NCBI GenBank assembly: GCA_029012125.1
Contig: JAQXLM010000177.1
Span: 1 to 38,117, forward strand
Source of the DNA: Eubacteriaceae bacterium
GTDB taxonomy: Bacteria; Bacillota; Clostridia; Peptostreptococcales; Anaerovoracaceae
Direction of reading: 5' to 3'
DNA: 38,117 nucleotides
Both the position numbers and the translations under genes were made by a program. The notes under the pieces are model-generated. The model searched no databases. It was not told the origin of the DNA and saw only the letters and a list, made by a program, of their open reading frames with translations. Numbering within the stretch: the first letter of the stretch is position 1; every line of letters starts with the position of its first letter. Shown here piece by piece: positions 24,846 through 31,864 of this stretch.

Positions 24846-26675
24846 CTATTCTACTGTTACGCTCTTTGCCAGATTCCTAGGTTTGTCGATATCTTCGCCT
24901 TTCTCGCGAGCAACATAATACGCAAAGAGTTGCAGCGGCACTACAGTCAGCAGCGGCGATACTTCATCTGTACACTGCGGAATGTAGATTACCTCTGTAC
25001 TTGATTCTTCAATCTTGGTGTTGCCTTCCTTGGCAACTGATACTACATGAGCCATTCTTGCCTTTACTTCAACGATATTTGACAACATCTTCTCAAACAG
25101 TGAATCCTGTGTTGCCAGCGAAATTACAATAGTTTCCGGCTCCATCAGGGCTATGGTTCCGTGCTTCAGCTCACCGGCTGCAATTGCAAAGGAATTGATA
25201 TATGATATTTCCTTCAGCTTCAGTGAGCCTTCATAAGCTACTGCCGAATCAAGCCCTCTTCCGATGAAGAACACATTAGTTCTGTTGTACAGATATTTTG
25301 CCAGATTCTCTATTTCTCCTGCCTTATCGAGAATCTTCTCAATCTTTGCAGGGGTTGCCTTCAGCTCAGACAGAATGCTGTTGTAATACTCATCAGAGAT
25401 TGTCTCTCTAAGACGACCCATATACAGGGCAATCAGATACATGCATATCAGCTGAGTGGTATATGCCTTTGTGGATGCAACGGCAATTTCCGGTCCTGCC
25501 CAGGTATAGAACACATCGTCGGATTCTCTTGCAACAGAGCTTCCTACAACGTTAACGACTGACAGGATTCTTGCACCTTTGCTTTTAGCTTCTCGTAAAG
25601 CTGCCAATGTGTCCAGAGTCTCTCCTGACTGGCTGATTGCTATGAACAAAGTCTTGTCGTCAACGAAAGGATCTCTGTATCTGAATTCAGATGCAATGTC
25701 AACCTCAACCGGAATTCTAGCCATCTTTTCGATTACATACTTGCCAACCAGACCGGCATGATACGCAGTTCCGCAGGCAACAATGTATACCTTGTTAAAG
25801 TTTTCCAGTTCTTCCTTTGTCAGAGAAATTCCGTCCAGGAAAATATTATCATTTTCATCCAGACGTCTTGTAAGAGTCTCCCTTATTGCCTTAGGCTGCT
25901 CGTGTATTTCCTTAAGCATGAAGTGCTCATATCCATCTTTTTCAGCATCTTCAAGGCTCCAGTTAACCTGAAGGATGTCTCTTTTTACAGTCTGTCCTTC
26001 TTTGTTCTTGATTTCCACTCTGTCAGGTGTACAAATAACCAGCTCATCGTTTTCTATAAGGTAAATCTTATTAAGATACTTAAGTAGTGCCGGAATATCT
26101 GAAGCAATAAAATTACATCCCTTTCCCAGACCGGCAATCAAAGGAGCATCCTTTCTGTACGCAATAATCTTATTAGGTTCGTTCTTGGAAATAACTCCAA
26201 AGGCGTAAGCGCCTCTCATCATGGAAACAGCCTGATATACAGCTTCTTCCAGGTCTCCCTTGTTTAATACGCTAATGAGCTGAGCAATTACCTCAGAATC
26301 CGTTTCCGTCTTGAACACGATACCGTGCTCATCGTTCAGCCATTTTTTCAGATCCATATAGTTTTCAACGATTCCGTTGTGAACTATTGCAATGGACTCA
26401 TCCTCACTGATGTGAGGATGTGAATTTATATCTGACGGTGCTCCGTGAGTTGCCCATCTTGTATGACCTATTCCTGTATTTCCGTAAAGCTTTTCTCCGG
26501 AAATCTCCTGTTCCAGATTAGCAATCTTCCCTTTTTTCTTTCTGACGATTATGCCGTCTTCTGTCTGCAGCGCAATACCTGCTGAATCATAGCCACGGTA
26601 CTCAAGCTTCTTCAGACCGTCGATTATATAGTCTCTGGCATTGTCACTGCCTACATATCCTACTATTCCACACAT
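24846..26675 (-). CDS. glmS: Glucosamine-6-phosphate synthase (isomerising glutamine amidotransferase)
   Basis: Makes glucosamine 6-phosphate from fructose 6-phosphate and glutamine, the entry to UDP-GlcNAc and peptidoglycan. 609 residues, normal. The N-terminal Ntn glutaminase has Cys2 as nucleophile (MCGIVGYVG), YRGYDSAGIAL, GHTRWATHG and VHNGIVENY. Two SIS sugar-isomerase domains follow: ACGTAYHAG, ISQSGETLDTLAAL, STKAYTTQ and IGRGLDSAVAYEGSLKLKEI. The C-terminal tail ends PRNLAKSVTVE, as usual. AAGGAGA sits before the ATG. Only 14 bp separate it from glmM, so there is no room for the glmS ribozyme that controls this gene in many Firmicutes. Confidence 0.98.
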   Translation of the reverse strand: MCGIVGYVGSDNARDYIIDGLKKLEYRGYDSAGIALQTEDGIIVRKKKGKIANLEQEISGEKLYGNTGIGHTRWATHGAPSDINSHPHISEDESIAIVHNGIVENYMDLKKWLNDEHGIVFKTETDSEVIAQLISVLNKGDLEEAVYQAVSMMRGAYAFGVISKNEPNKIIAYRKDAPLIAGLGKGCNFIASDIPALLKYLNKIYLIENDELVICTPDRVEIKNKEGQTVKRDILQVNWSLEDAEKDGYEHFMLKEIHEQPKAIRETLTRRLDENDNIFLDGISLTKEELENFNKVYIVACGTAYHAGLVGKYVIEKMARIPVEVDIASEFRYRDPFVDDKTLFIAISQSGETLDTLAALREAKSKGARILSVVNVVGSSVARESDDVFYTWAGPEIAVASTKAYTTQLICMYLIALYMGRLRETISDEYYNSILSELKATPAKIEKILDKAGEIENLAKYLYNRTNVFFIGRGLDSAVAYEGSLKLKEISYINSFAIAAGELKHGTIALMEPETIVISLATQDSLFEKMLSNIVEVKARMAHVVSVAKEGNTKIEESSTEVIYIPQCTDEVSPLLTVVPLQLFAYYVAREKGEDIDKPRNLAKSVTVE

Positions 26676-26689
26676 CCTCTACCGTCTCC

Positions 26690-28042
26690 TTATAAATACT
26701 TTTCACTGATCATGTCAGCTAATTCCTGTGCCAGCGTCTGTATTTTCTCTACATCTGCACCTTCTATCATTACTCTTACAAGAGGCTCCGTACCGGAAGG
26801 TCTGATCAGTACTCTTCCGGAACCTTCCATTTCCTTCTCAACCTGCTCGATGAAATCCTGAATTTCCTTATCCTTCAAATAGTCATTCTTGTTTTCATTT
26901 GCCACCTTGGCATTCACAAGAACCTGAGGGAAGATTTCGATTTCATCAGACAGTTCAGATGCTTTCTTGCCTGAGTTCCTTACTGCCTTCACAAACTGCA
27001 GAGATGACAAAGTTCCGTCACCTGTGGTGGTATAGTTGAGGAATATAATATGTCCTGACTGTTCTCCGCCAAGAACACATCCTGTTTCTCTCATGGATTC
27101 CAGAACATATCTGTCTCCTACTGCGGTAACATCTACATCAGCGCCTATAACTTCATTGATATATTTATGGAAGCCGATGTTACTCATAACGGTTGCGGTT
27201 ACCTTATTACCCTCCAGCAATCCTTCGTCTTTCAGCATCTTTGCACAGATGCACATTGTCTTATCTCCGTCGATTACACGGCCCTTTTCATCTACTACGA
27301 TAAGTCTGTCAGCGTCACCGTCATAAGCCAGGCCTAAATCTGCCTGTGTCTTTACTACGGTTTCCTGAAGCTTTTCAGGATGAGTTGAGCCGATATTATC
27401 ATTTATATTGATTCCATCAGGCTCGCAACCGATTGTAATTACCTCTGCACCAAGCTTTTTGTAAACTGCAGGTGCGGTTTCATATGCCGCTCCGTTTGCA
27501 CAGTCCAGCACTATTTTCAATCCCTCAAGATTCCCCTCAAAGGTATCAGCCAGGAAATCTATATACAGACCGTGAGCATCGTCCCCTGCATCTAAGCATT
27601 TACCTACTGCCTCTCCTGTTCCATGCATTTTTGAATCAATTCCGGCAATTATGATGTCTTCAATCTTCTCTTCAATTTTGTCATCAAGCTTGAAGCCTTC
27701 ACCGTTAAAAAACTTTATTCCGTTGTATTCATAAGGGTTATGAGACGCTGAAATTACAACCCCTGCATCTGCACCGTAACGTTTTACAAGGTATGCAATT
27801 GCAGGTGTTGGAATCACGCCAACCTTGATTACATGACCTCCTACGGCAAGAATTCCCGCCGTTAGTGCATTTTCCAGCATGTCTCCTGACAATCTTGTGT
27901 CCTTACCTATTACAAACACAGGTCTGCTTCCGCCTTTGCTCAAAACAGCAGCACCGGCCTTTCCAAGATTAAATGCCAGTTCCGGAGTAAGCTCCTTGTT
28001 TGCAATACCTCTTACCCCATCTGTTCCAAATAGTCTGCCCAT
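26690..28042 (-). CDS. glmM: Phosphoglucosamine mutase
   Basis: Converts glucosamine 6-phosphate to glucosamine 1-phosphate. 450 residues with all four alpha-D-phosphohexomutase signatures: RLFGTDGVRG at the N-terminus, the phosphoserine loop VVISASHNPYEYNG with Ser100, the metal-binding YDGDADRLIVVD near 240-250, GGEQSGHII for sugar binding, and the phosphate-binding RPSGTEPLVRVM near the C-terminus. AGGTGG precedes the ATG, 17 bp after cdaR. In Bacillus and Listeria, GlmM binds CdaA and inhibits c-di-AMP synthesis; the cdaA-cdaR-glmM order here is the classical one. Confidence 0.98.
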   Translation of the reverse strand: MGRLFGTDGVRGIANKELTPELAFNLGKAGAAVLSKGGSRPVFVIGKDTRLSGDMLENALTAGILAVGGHVIKVGVIPTPAIAYLVKRYGADAGVVISASHNPYEYNGIKFFNGEGFKLDDKIEEKIEDIIIAGIDSKMHGTGEAVGKCLDAGDDAHGLYIDFLADTFEGNLEGLKIVLDCANGAAYETAPAVYKKLGAEVITIGCEPDGININDNIGSTHPEKLQETVVKTQADLGLAYDGDADRLIVVDEKGRVIDGDKTMCICAKMLKDEGLLEGNKVTATVMSNIGFHKYINEVIGADVDVTAVGDRYVLESMRETGCVLGGEQSGHIIFLNYTTTGDGTLSSLQFVKAVRNSGKKASELSDEIEIFPQVLVNAKVANENKNDYLKDKEIQDFIEQVEKEMEGSGRVLIRPSGTEPLVRVMIEGADVEKIQTLAQELADMISEKYL

Positions 28043-28059
28043 TTTTTTCCACCTTTCTT

Positions 28060-29328
28060 TTAATCGTTAACGCTGTTGTCCTTCTCTTTATCGTCCTGAT
28101 TATTTCCCTCGTTAACCTGGCTATCGCTTTGCTTCTTCTCAATCTGCACTCCGATAACCTTAGGCGAGATTTCCATATTTCCGTATTCTTTATCACATTC
28201 TACCGTTATTCCTACGTTCCTTTTTCCGACTTTTGCCCGGCTTAAATCCACAAGAAGCTTAAAGTCGTCATTGCCTAACCCATTTATGATAGAGGTTTTG
28301 CCCGTAACGGTTATCTTAATCACGGTATTGCTGAGTGTAGCCGTTAATTCATCATCCAGTCCGATTATGGAAACATCCTCATCGCTGTACTCAAAAGTTC
28401 GTGTTCCCTTTTCTTCCACCATGACCTCAACAATCAGCTTGTTCTTTTCACTCTCGACAACCTCAACACCATCAGGCAATTTCAAAGTAAGAGCAAGCCT
28501 CTTACTGGTAAACACATTGGTAAGATCAACCGGCTGGCTTTCCACATATTCCAGGTTTTCCAAAGCCTCGGCACTTCCCTTTACCGTTACCTGCTCCGGA
28601 ACAGTATAGGTTCTTCCCTGGACGTCTCCATCTGTATTGATGATATCAGCGTGGATTGCCACCGTCTTCACCTTTGCCGTTTCCGCCGACACCTTTACTT
28701 CCTTCATCAACAGTTCTATGTGCTGAACTTCCTTTCCGGATTTATCTACAGCTTTAAGCTCAACATCGAATTCTTTCGGCGACTTACCTACAGCCTTGGA
28801 GTCAATGGTCGCTGAGGCATATGCTACAGAGTCGACTATGGATTTCGCTCCTCTTGCGGTAACGGTGTCAAAGTTTACAGACAGAGTTATTGGCTCTTCC
28901 TCGTCTTCGTCAACTCCCGAGTAGTGAACCTGAACAGGTATCTCCCTGGAAACCAGATCTTCAACATAAACCTCAACTTTTACAGCACTGCTGCTCTCAT
29001 ATTCAATATAGTTTGGTGTTTTGATATTAATCTTAAGCTGATTTTCACCCTTGACAGCTTCGCTCAGGTCAACAAAAGCCGTAATGTCTTCGGTCTTCAG
29101 TTTATTAATTCTGTTTCTGCTTCCCTTAACCGTTACATTCACAGTTTCTCTGTCAATACTGCTTACGGCAAGGTCGTATTTTTCAAGAGCTTCCTCTTGA
29201 ACGAATTCTATCGGTATGTTCTCGTAGGTTACTTCTATGGTTGGATTAGTCTCAGCTATGACATAACCCCATAGACACACCGCAATGATAAAAGACAGAA
29301 TCAGATTGTATTTTTTATTCTTTAGCAT
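28060..29328 (-). CDS. cdaR: CdaR (YbbR-domain regulator of CdaA)
   Basis: Membrane-anchored regulator of the diadenylate cyclase CdaA. One N-terminal transmembrane helix (YNLILSFIIAVCLWGYVIA, about 7-25), then an extracytoplasmic region of about four YbbR repeats (roughly 40-125, 130-215, 225-305 and 315-395). Recurrent strands include VNVTVKGSRNRI, VTARGAKSIVDSV, VTVKGSAEALENL and ITVTGKTSIINGL. The tail is hydrophilic and rich in Asp and Asn. 422 residues, within the family range. The start overlaps the end of cdaA by 14 bp and uses an AGGAGG site within the cdaA 3' end. Confidence 0.95.
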   Translation of the reverse strand: MLKNKKYNLILSFIIAVCLWGYVIAETNPTIEVTYENIPIEFVQEEALEKYDLAVSSIDRETVNVTVKGSRNRINKLKTEDITAFVDLSEAVKGENQLKINIKTPNYIEYESSSAVKVEVYVEDLVSREIPVQVHYSGVDEDEEEPITLSVNFDTVTARGAKSIVDSVAYASATIDSKAVGKSPKEFDVELKAVDKSGKEVQHIELLMKEVKVSAETAKVKTVAIHADIINTDGDVQGRTYTVPEQVTVKGSAEALENLEYVESQPVDLTNVFTSKRLALTLKLPDGVEVVESEKNKLIVEVMVEEKGTRTFEYSDEDVSIIGLDDELTATLSNTVIKITVTGKTSIINGLGNDDFKLLVDLSRAKVGKRNVGITVECDKEYGNMEISPKVIGVQIEKKQSDSQVNEGNNQDDKEKDNSVND

Positions 29329-30172
29329 TCTTGTTTCTGCCTCCTCCTATTATATTGCCGAAGATTCGGGAAATTGCATTTCCGTCTTCATCCTCATCAC
29401 TCAGATAAAACTGGAGCAGAATCTTTTCAATTCTCTTTGCATCCAGGAATCTGGTCAGCTTTCCGTCTTCAGCCATGGAAATAACGCCGGTCTCTTCGCT
29501 GACGATAATCGCTATGGCGTCTGAATTCTCGGTAATGCCGATTCCTGCTCTGTGTCTGGTTCCCAGTTCTTTGTTCAGCTTCTTGTTAGATGTCAGAGGT
29601 AAAACACATCCTGCAGCATATAGCTTATCTCCACGTATTATAGCTGCTCCATCATGAAGAGGTGCTCCCTCATAGAAAACATTACCTATCATCTCAGCAG
29701 AAATCCTTGCGTCTATTACAGTTCCGGTTTCAATAATATCGGACAATGCAGTTTCTCTCTCCAGTACTATTAGGGCACCTGTATGTGTACCTGAAAGGGT
29801 GGAAACTGCCCTTACAAATTCATCAGTAATATCCTTGGCTTTCTGTTTGTCAATCTTCACATACTGTTTCTTTACCAGCTTGGTTCGTCCAACGTATTCA
29901 AGAGCTCTTCTGAGTTCAGGCTGAAATACAACTACCAGCGCAATGGCACCGATGGTCATGGCTCGCTCAAGTATCCAATTCAGCGTGTACAGGTTGAAGA
30001 GATCTGAAAGCAGAAATGCCACAACCAAAACAAGCAGGCCCTTAATCAGTTGTTCAGCCCTGCTTTCCTTAATAAATCCCAGCAATTTGTAGCATATAAA
30101 TGTTACAGCCAGAATGTCAAATGCATCAGTTATTCTAATGTTAGAAAATATATTATCGATGAAAATTTGCAT
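29315..30172 (-). CDS. cdaA: Diadenylate cyclase CdaA (DacA)
   Basis: Makes the second messenger c-di-AMP from two ATP at the membrane; c-di-AMP controls potassium, osmolyte and cell-wall balance. 285 residues: three N-terminal membrane helices (about 12-33, 41-58 and 65-84), a short coiled linker, and the DAC catalytic domain. Both active-site motifs are intact, DGA at 174-176 (PLHDGAAI) and RHR at 206-208 (GTRHRAGIG). AAGGGG lies about 7 nt before the ATG. First gene of the cdaA-cdaR-glmM-glmS operon, continued by ahcY and ywlG with no terminator seen between. Confidence 0.97.
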   Translation of the reverse strand: MQIFIDNIFSNIRITDAFDILAVTFICYKLLGFIKESRAEQLIKGLLVLVVAFLLSDLFNLYTLNWILERAMTIGAIALVVVFQPELRRALEYVGRTKLVKKQYVKIDKQKAKDITDEFVRAVSTLSGTHTGALIVLERETALSDIIETGTVIDARISAEMIGNVFYEGAPLHDGAAIIRGDKLYAAGCVLPLTSNKKLNKELGTRHRAGIGITENSDAIAIIVSEETGVISMAEDGKLTRFLDAKRIEKILLQFYLSDEDEDGNAISRIFGNIIGGGRNKNAKE

Positions 30173-30201
30173 AGTAATTCCCCTTAAAACATCTTCTTTA
30201 T

Positions 30202-30230
30202 ATTTTACATTAACAGCATGTTTTTTTCAA
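30202..30230 (-). promoter_or_regulatory. cdaA operon promoter
   Basis: On the minus strand TTGAAA (30230-30225) and TAAAAT (30207-30202) are 17 bp apart, giving a leader of about 25 nt. Confidence 0.65.
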
Positions 30231-30270
30231 GGAGTGATTATGTCCGAAATATGTCATTTTACACAAACAA

Positions 30271-30302
30271 GTGAACAAAAACGAGCTGCGTCTGCAGCTC
30301 GT
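30271..30302 (-). terminator. hpf Rho-independent terminator
   Basis: ACGAGCTGC (30281-30289) pairs with GCAGCTCGT (30294-30302). Read on the minus strand, the hairpin is followed by TTTTTGTTC. It lies 17 bp past the hpf stop. Confidence 0.88.
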
Positions 30303-30318
30303 CTAACAACATATTCAA

Positions 30319-30855
30319 TTAATAGGTAGTCTCCAGCAGTCCGTAGTTTCCGTCCTTTCTGCTGTATACAACCTTCACAGAGTCAGTTTCCATGTCAAGG
30401 AACACGAAGAAATCATGACCTATCATTTCCATCTGAATGATAGCGTCCTCTACTTCCATAGGCTGAAGTTCAAACTTCTTGGTTTTCACAATTTTAACTT
30501 CTTCTACTTCCTCTTCTGCGTCTTCTGCCTCAGGTATGTTTTCAAATTTCAAGGACTTGTTGTCGTTATATCTCTTCTGTAGCTTGCCCTTGTACTTAGC
30601 CATCTGATGTGACAGTTTATCAACTGCCTTGTCAATTCCTTCGTATACATCTGCGGCAACTTCTTCGGCTCTGAAAACAGTACCCTTGGTGTTAATGGTT
30701 ACCTCAATCTTGTCCTTATTTCTCTGCTGAGATAACACAACGTTAACGATGATGTCATCTGAAAAATACTTGCCCAGTTTCTCAAACTTCTTGTCCAAAG
30801 TATCCTCTAAGCGTTTGTAAGTGGTGAAGTTCTTACCTGTAATGTTGATCTTCAT
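30319..30855 (-). CDS. hpf: Ribosome hibernation promoting factor, long form (HPF/RaiA)
   Basis: Binds the 30S decoding region and joins two 70S ribosomes into inactive 100S dimers in stationary phase. The 178 residues are the long form: an N-terminal HPF fold (about 1-100, MKINITGKNFTTYKRLED ... KLSHQMAKYKGKLQKRY), an acidic linker (EAEDAEEEVEEV), and the C-terminal dimerisation domain (KKFELQPMEVEDAIIQME, HDFFVFLD and GNYGLLE). AAGGAGG is 7 nt from the ATG, with a small TGAGC/GCTCA hairpin just ahead. It has its own promoter, and a structured RNA of the raiA-motif kind lies directly upstream. Confidence 0.96.
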   Translation of the reverse strand: MKINITGKNFTTYKRLEDTLDKKFEKLGKYFSDDIIVNVVLSQQRNKDKIEVTINTKGTVFRAEEVAADVYEGIDKAVDKLSHQMAKYKGKLQKRYNDNKSLKFENIPEAEDAEEEVEEVKIVKTKKFELQPMEVEDAIIQMEMIGHDFFVFLDMETDSVKVVYSRKDGNYGLLETTY

Positions 30856-30908
30856 ATGATGACCTCCTTGTACACATGAGCTGTAACGCTCACTTATTTT
30901 ATGAGTTA

Positions 30909-30937
30909 ATTATAACATCATATGAGCCTCTTGTCAC
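30909..30937 (-). promoter_or_regulatory. hpf promoter with extended -10
   Basis: On the minus strand GTGACA (30937-30932), 17 bp, then TATAAT (30914-30909) preceded by TGT, an extended -10. The leader is about 48 nt. Confidence 0.75.
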
Positions 30938-30959
30938 ACCCTTTTTCTGTATATTGTGT

Positions 30960-31180
30960 ATACATTAAACAGAGGGCAGTCTGCAGTTGTCTGGCTGACC
31001 TGGTCTTTGCCCCCACACTTGCCTTTACCGGGATTTTCCCGAGGACTTACTTCTAAGCTACGCCATGATCACTGCCGCCTTGCGGATCAGCTTACGTGGA
31101 TCCCTTTGCCCGTAACTGGCTTGGATTTTCAACCACAGACCCAGACAACTGCAGGCTGCCCTGCAATTTAAAATGTTCTG
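30960..31180 (-). ncRNA. Structured non-coding RNA, probable raiA-motif RNA
   Basis: The 344-bp gap between comF and hpf is more GC-rich than other gaps and holds a long-range stem: 30973-30994 pairs with 31141-31162 over 22 positions with one imperfect pair. Inside are compact hairpins (CGGGA/TCCCG at 31029-31041; CCGC/GCGG at 31075-31085, flanked by TGAT/ATCA). No reading frame here looks coding. The raiA motif is a known structured RNA of Firmicutes and Actinobacteria, typically found upstream of raiA (hpf) and linked to sporulation in a Clostridium. Location, size (about 200 nt) and the closing stem fit. I infer the minus strand from the hpf context. Exact ends are uncertain; no clear U-tract follows the stem. 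Confidence 0.72.
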
Positions 31181-31193
31181 TTATGCATATTCA

Positions 31194-31222
31194 GTTATAT
31201 CAGTATTTTGCCGCAAAGGCAA
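31194..31222 (-). promoter_or_regulatory. Candidate promoter of the structured RNA
   Basis: TTGCCT (31222-31217), 17 bp, then TATAAC (31199-31194) on the minus strand, overlapping the comF 3' end. It would start RNA about 25 nt before the closing stem. Confidence 0.4.
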
Positions 31223-31859
31223 GAAAGACAATATCCTGCGGCTCAGCCTCAGACAGCACCCCGGCACATTCCCTGGCAGTGCTTCCTGTAGTATAGAAAT
31301 CGTCTATCAGCAGAATTCTCTTTCCTTGCAGCATTTTAACATATTTTTCGTTTATTTTAAACTTCCCCCGTACATTTTCTGCACGTTCTGTAGGCGAAAG
31401 CCCTCTCATGGGCCTGGTGTGTTCTCCTCGTATCAGTCCATGAGCAACACACTCTGTTCCCAGTTCTTTTCCCATATATTTTCCCATAAGAGCTGCCTGA
31501 TTGAAACCCCTGGCTTTCTCCTTTTCCTCATGCATAGGCACGGGAACTATAACATCAAAATCCATTCCTGTCAGCTTAATCCTGTCAGCCATCATTCTTC
31601 CCAGATCCCTGGCGATGTACCTTTTTCCATTGTATTTCAGTGAAAAAATCAGTGTTCTCTCATAAATCCCGTATTCCGCGCATCTGAACATTTTCAGCCC
31701 ATCGACCTCTCTTGGCGATTCTGTATCCCATTTGATATGTGTAATGCAGTGATCGCAAAGGTTGTATGTTCTGGTCTCATCTATCAGATTGCCACAGCAA
31801 ATACAGTAAAGAGACGGTGGATACACCAGGTTCCACACTTTGTTTATGTCTAATCCCAT
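31200..31859 (-). CDS. comF: ComF/ComFC-family phosphoribosyltransferase-like protein
   Basis: Late-competence ComFC relative, linked to uptake or processing of single-stranded DNA in transformation, but widespread also in non-competent bacteria. 219 residues. The N-terminal zinc ribbon has Cys19-x2-Cys22 and Cys35-x2-Cys38 (YCICCGN, LCDHC). The phosphoribosyltransferase fold has DVIVPVPMHEEKEKARGFNQA and the PRPP loop RILLIDDFYTTGSTARE near 181-197. Its ATG is 5 bp past the recD2 stop, with only a weak GGGG site in the recD2 end, so it is likely translationally coupled. No ComFA helicase is adjacent. Last gene of the yhaM-to-comF operon. Confidence 0.92.
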   Translation of the reverse strand: MGLDINKVWNLVYPPSLYCICCGNLIDETRTYNLCDHCITHIKWDTESPREVDGLKMFRCAEYGIYERTLIFSLKYNGKRYIARDLGRMMADRIKLTGMDFDVIVPVPMHEEKEKARGFNQAALMGKYMGKELGTECVAHGLIRGEHTRPMRGLSPTERAENVRGKFKINEKYVKMLQGKRILLIDDFYTTGSTARECAGVLSEAEPQDIVFLAFAAKY

Positions 31860-31864
31860 TTCTT

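Noticed and set aside
26676-26689. glmS ribozyme upstream of glmS
   Set aside because: Only 14 bp lie between glmM and glmS, holding just the ribosome site; the cdaA leader is also too short.
30960-31180. 6S RNA as the identity of the structured RNA
   Set aside because: A long closing stem is shared with 6S RNA, but no clear central bubble could be recognised and the hpf context fits the raiA motif better. It remains the main alternative.
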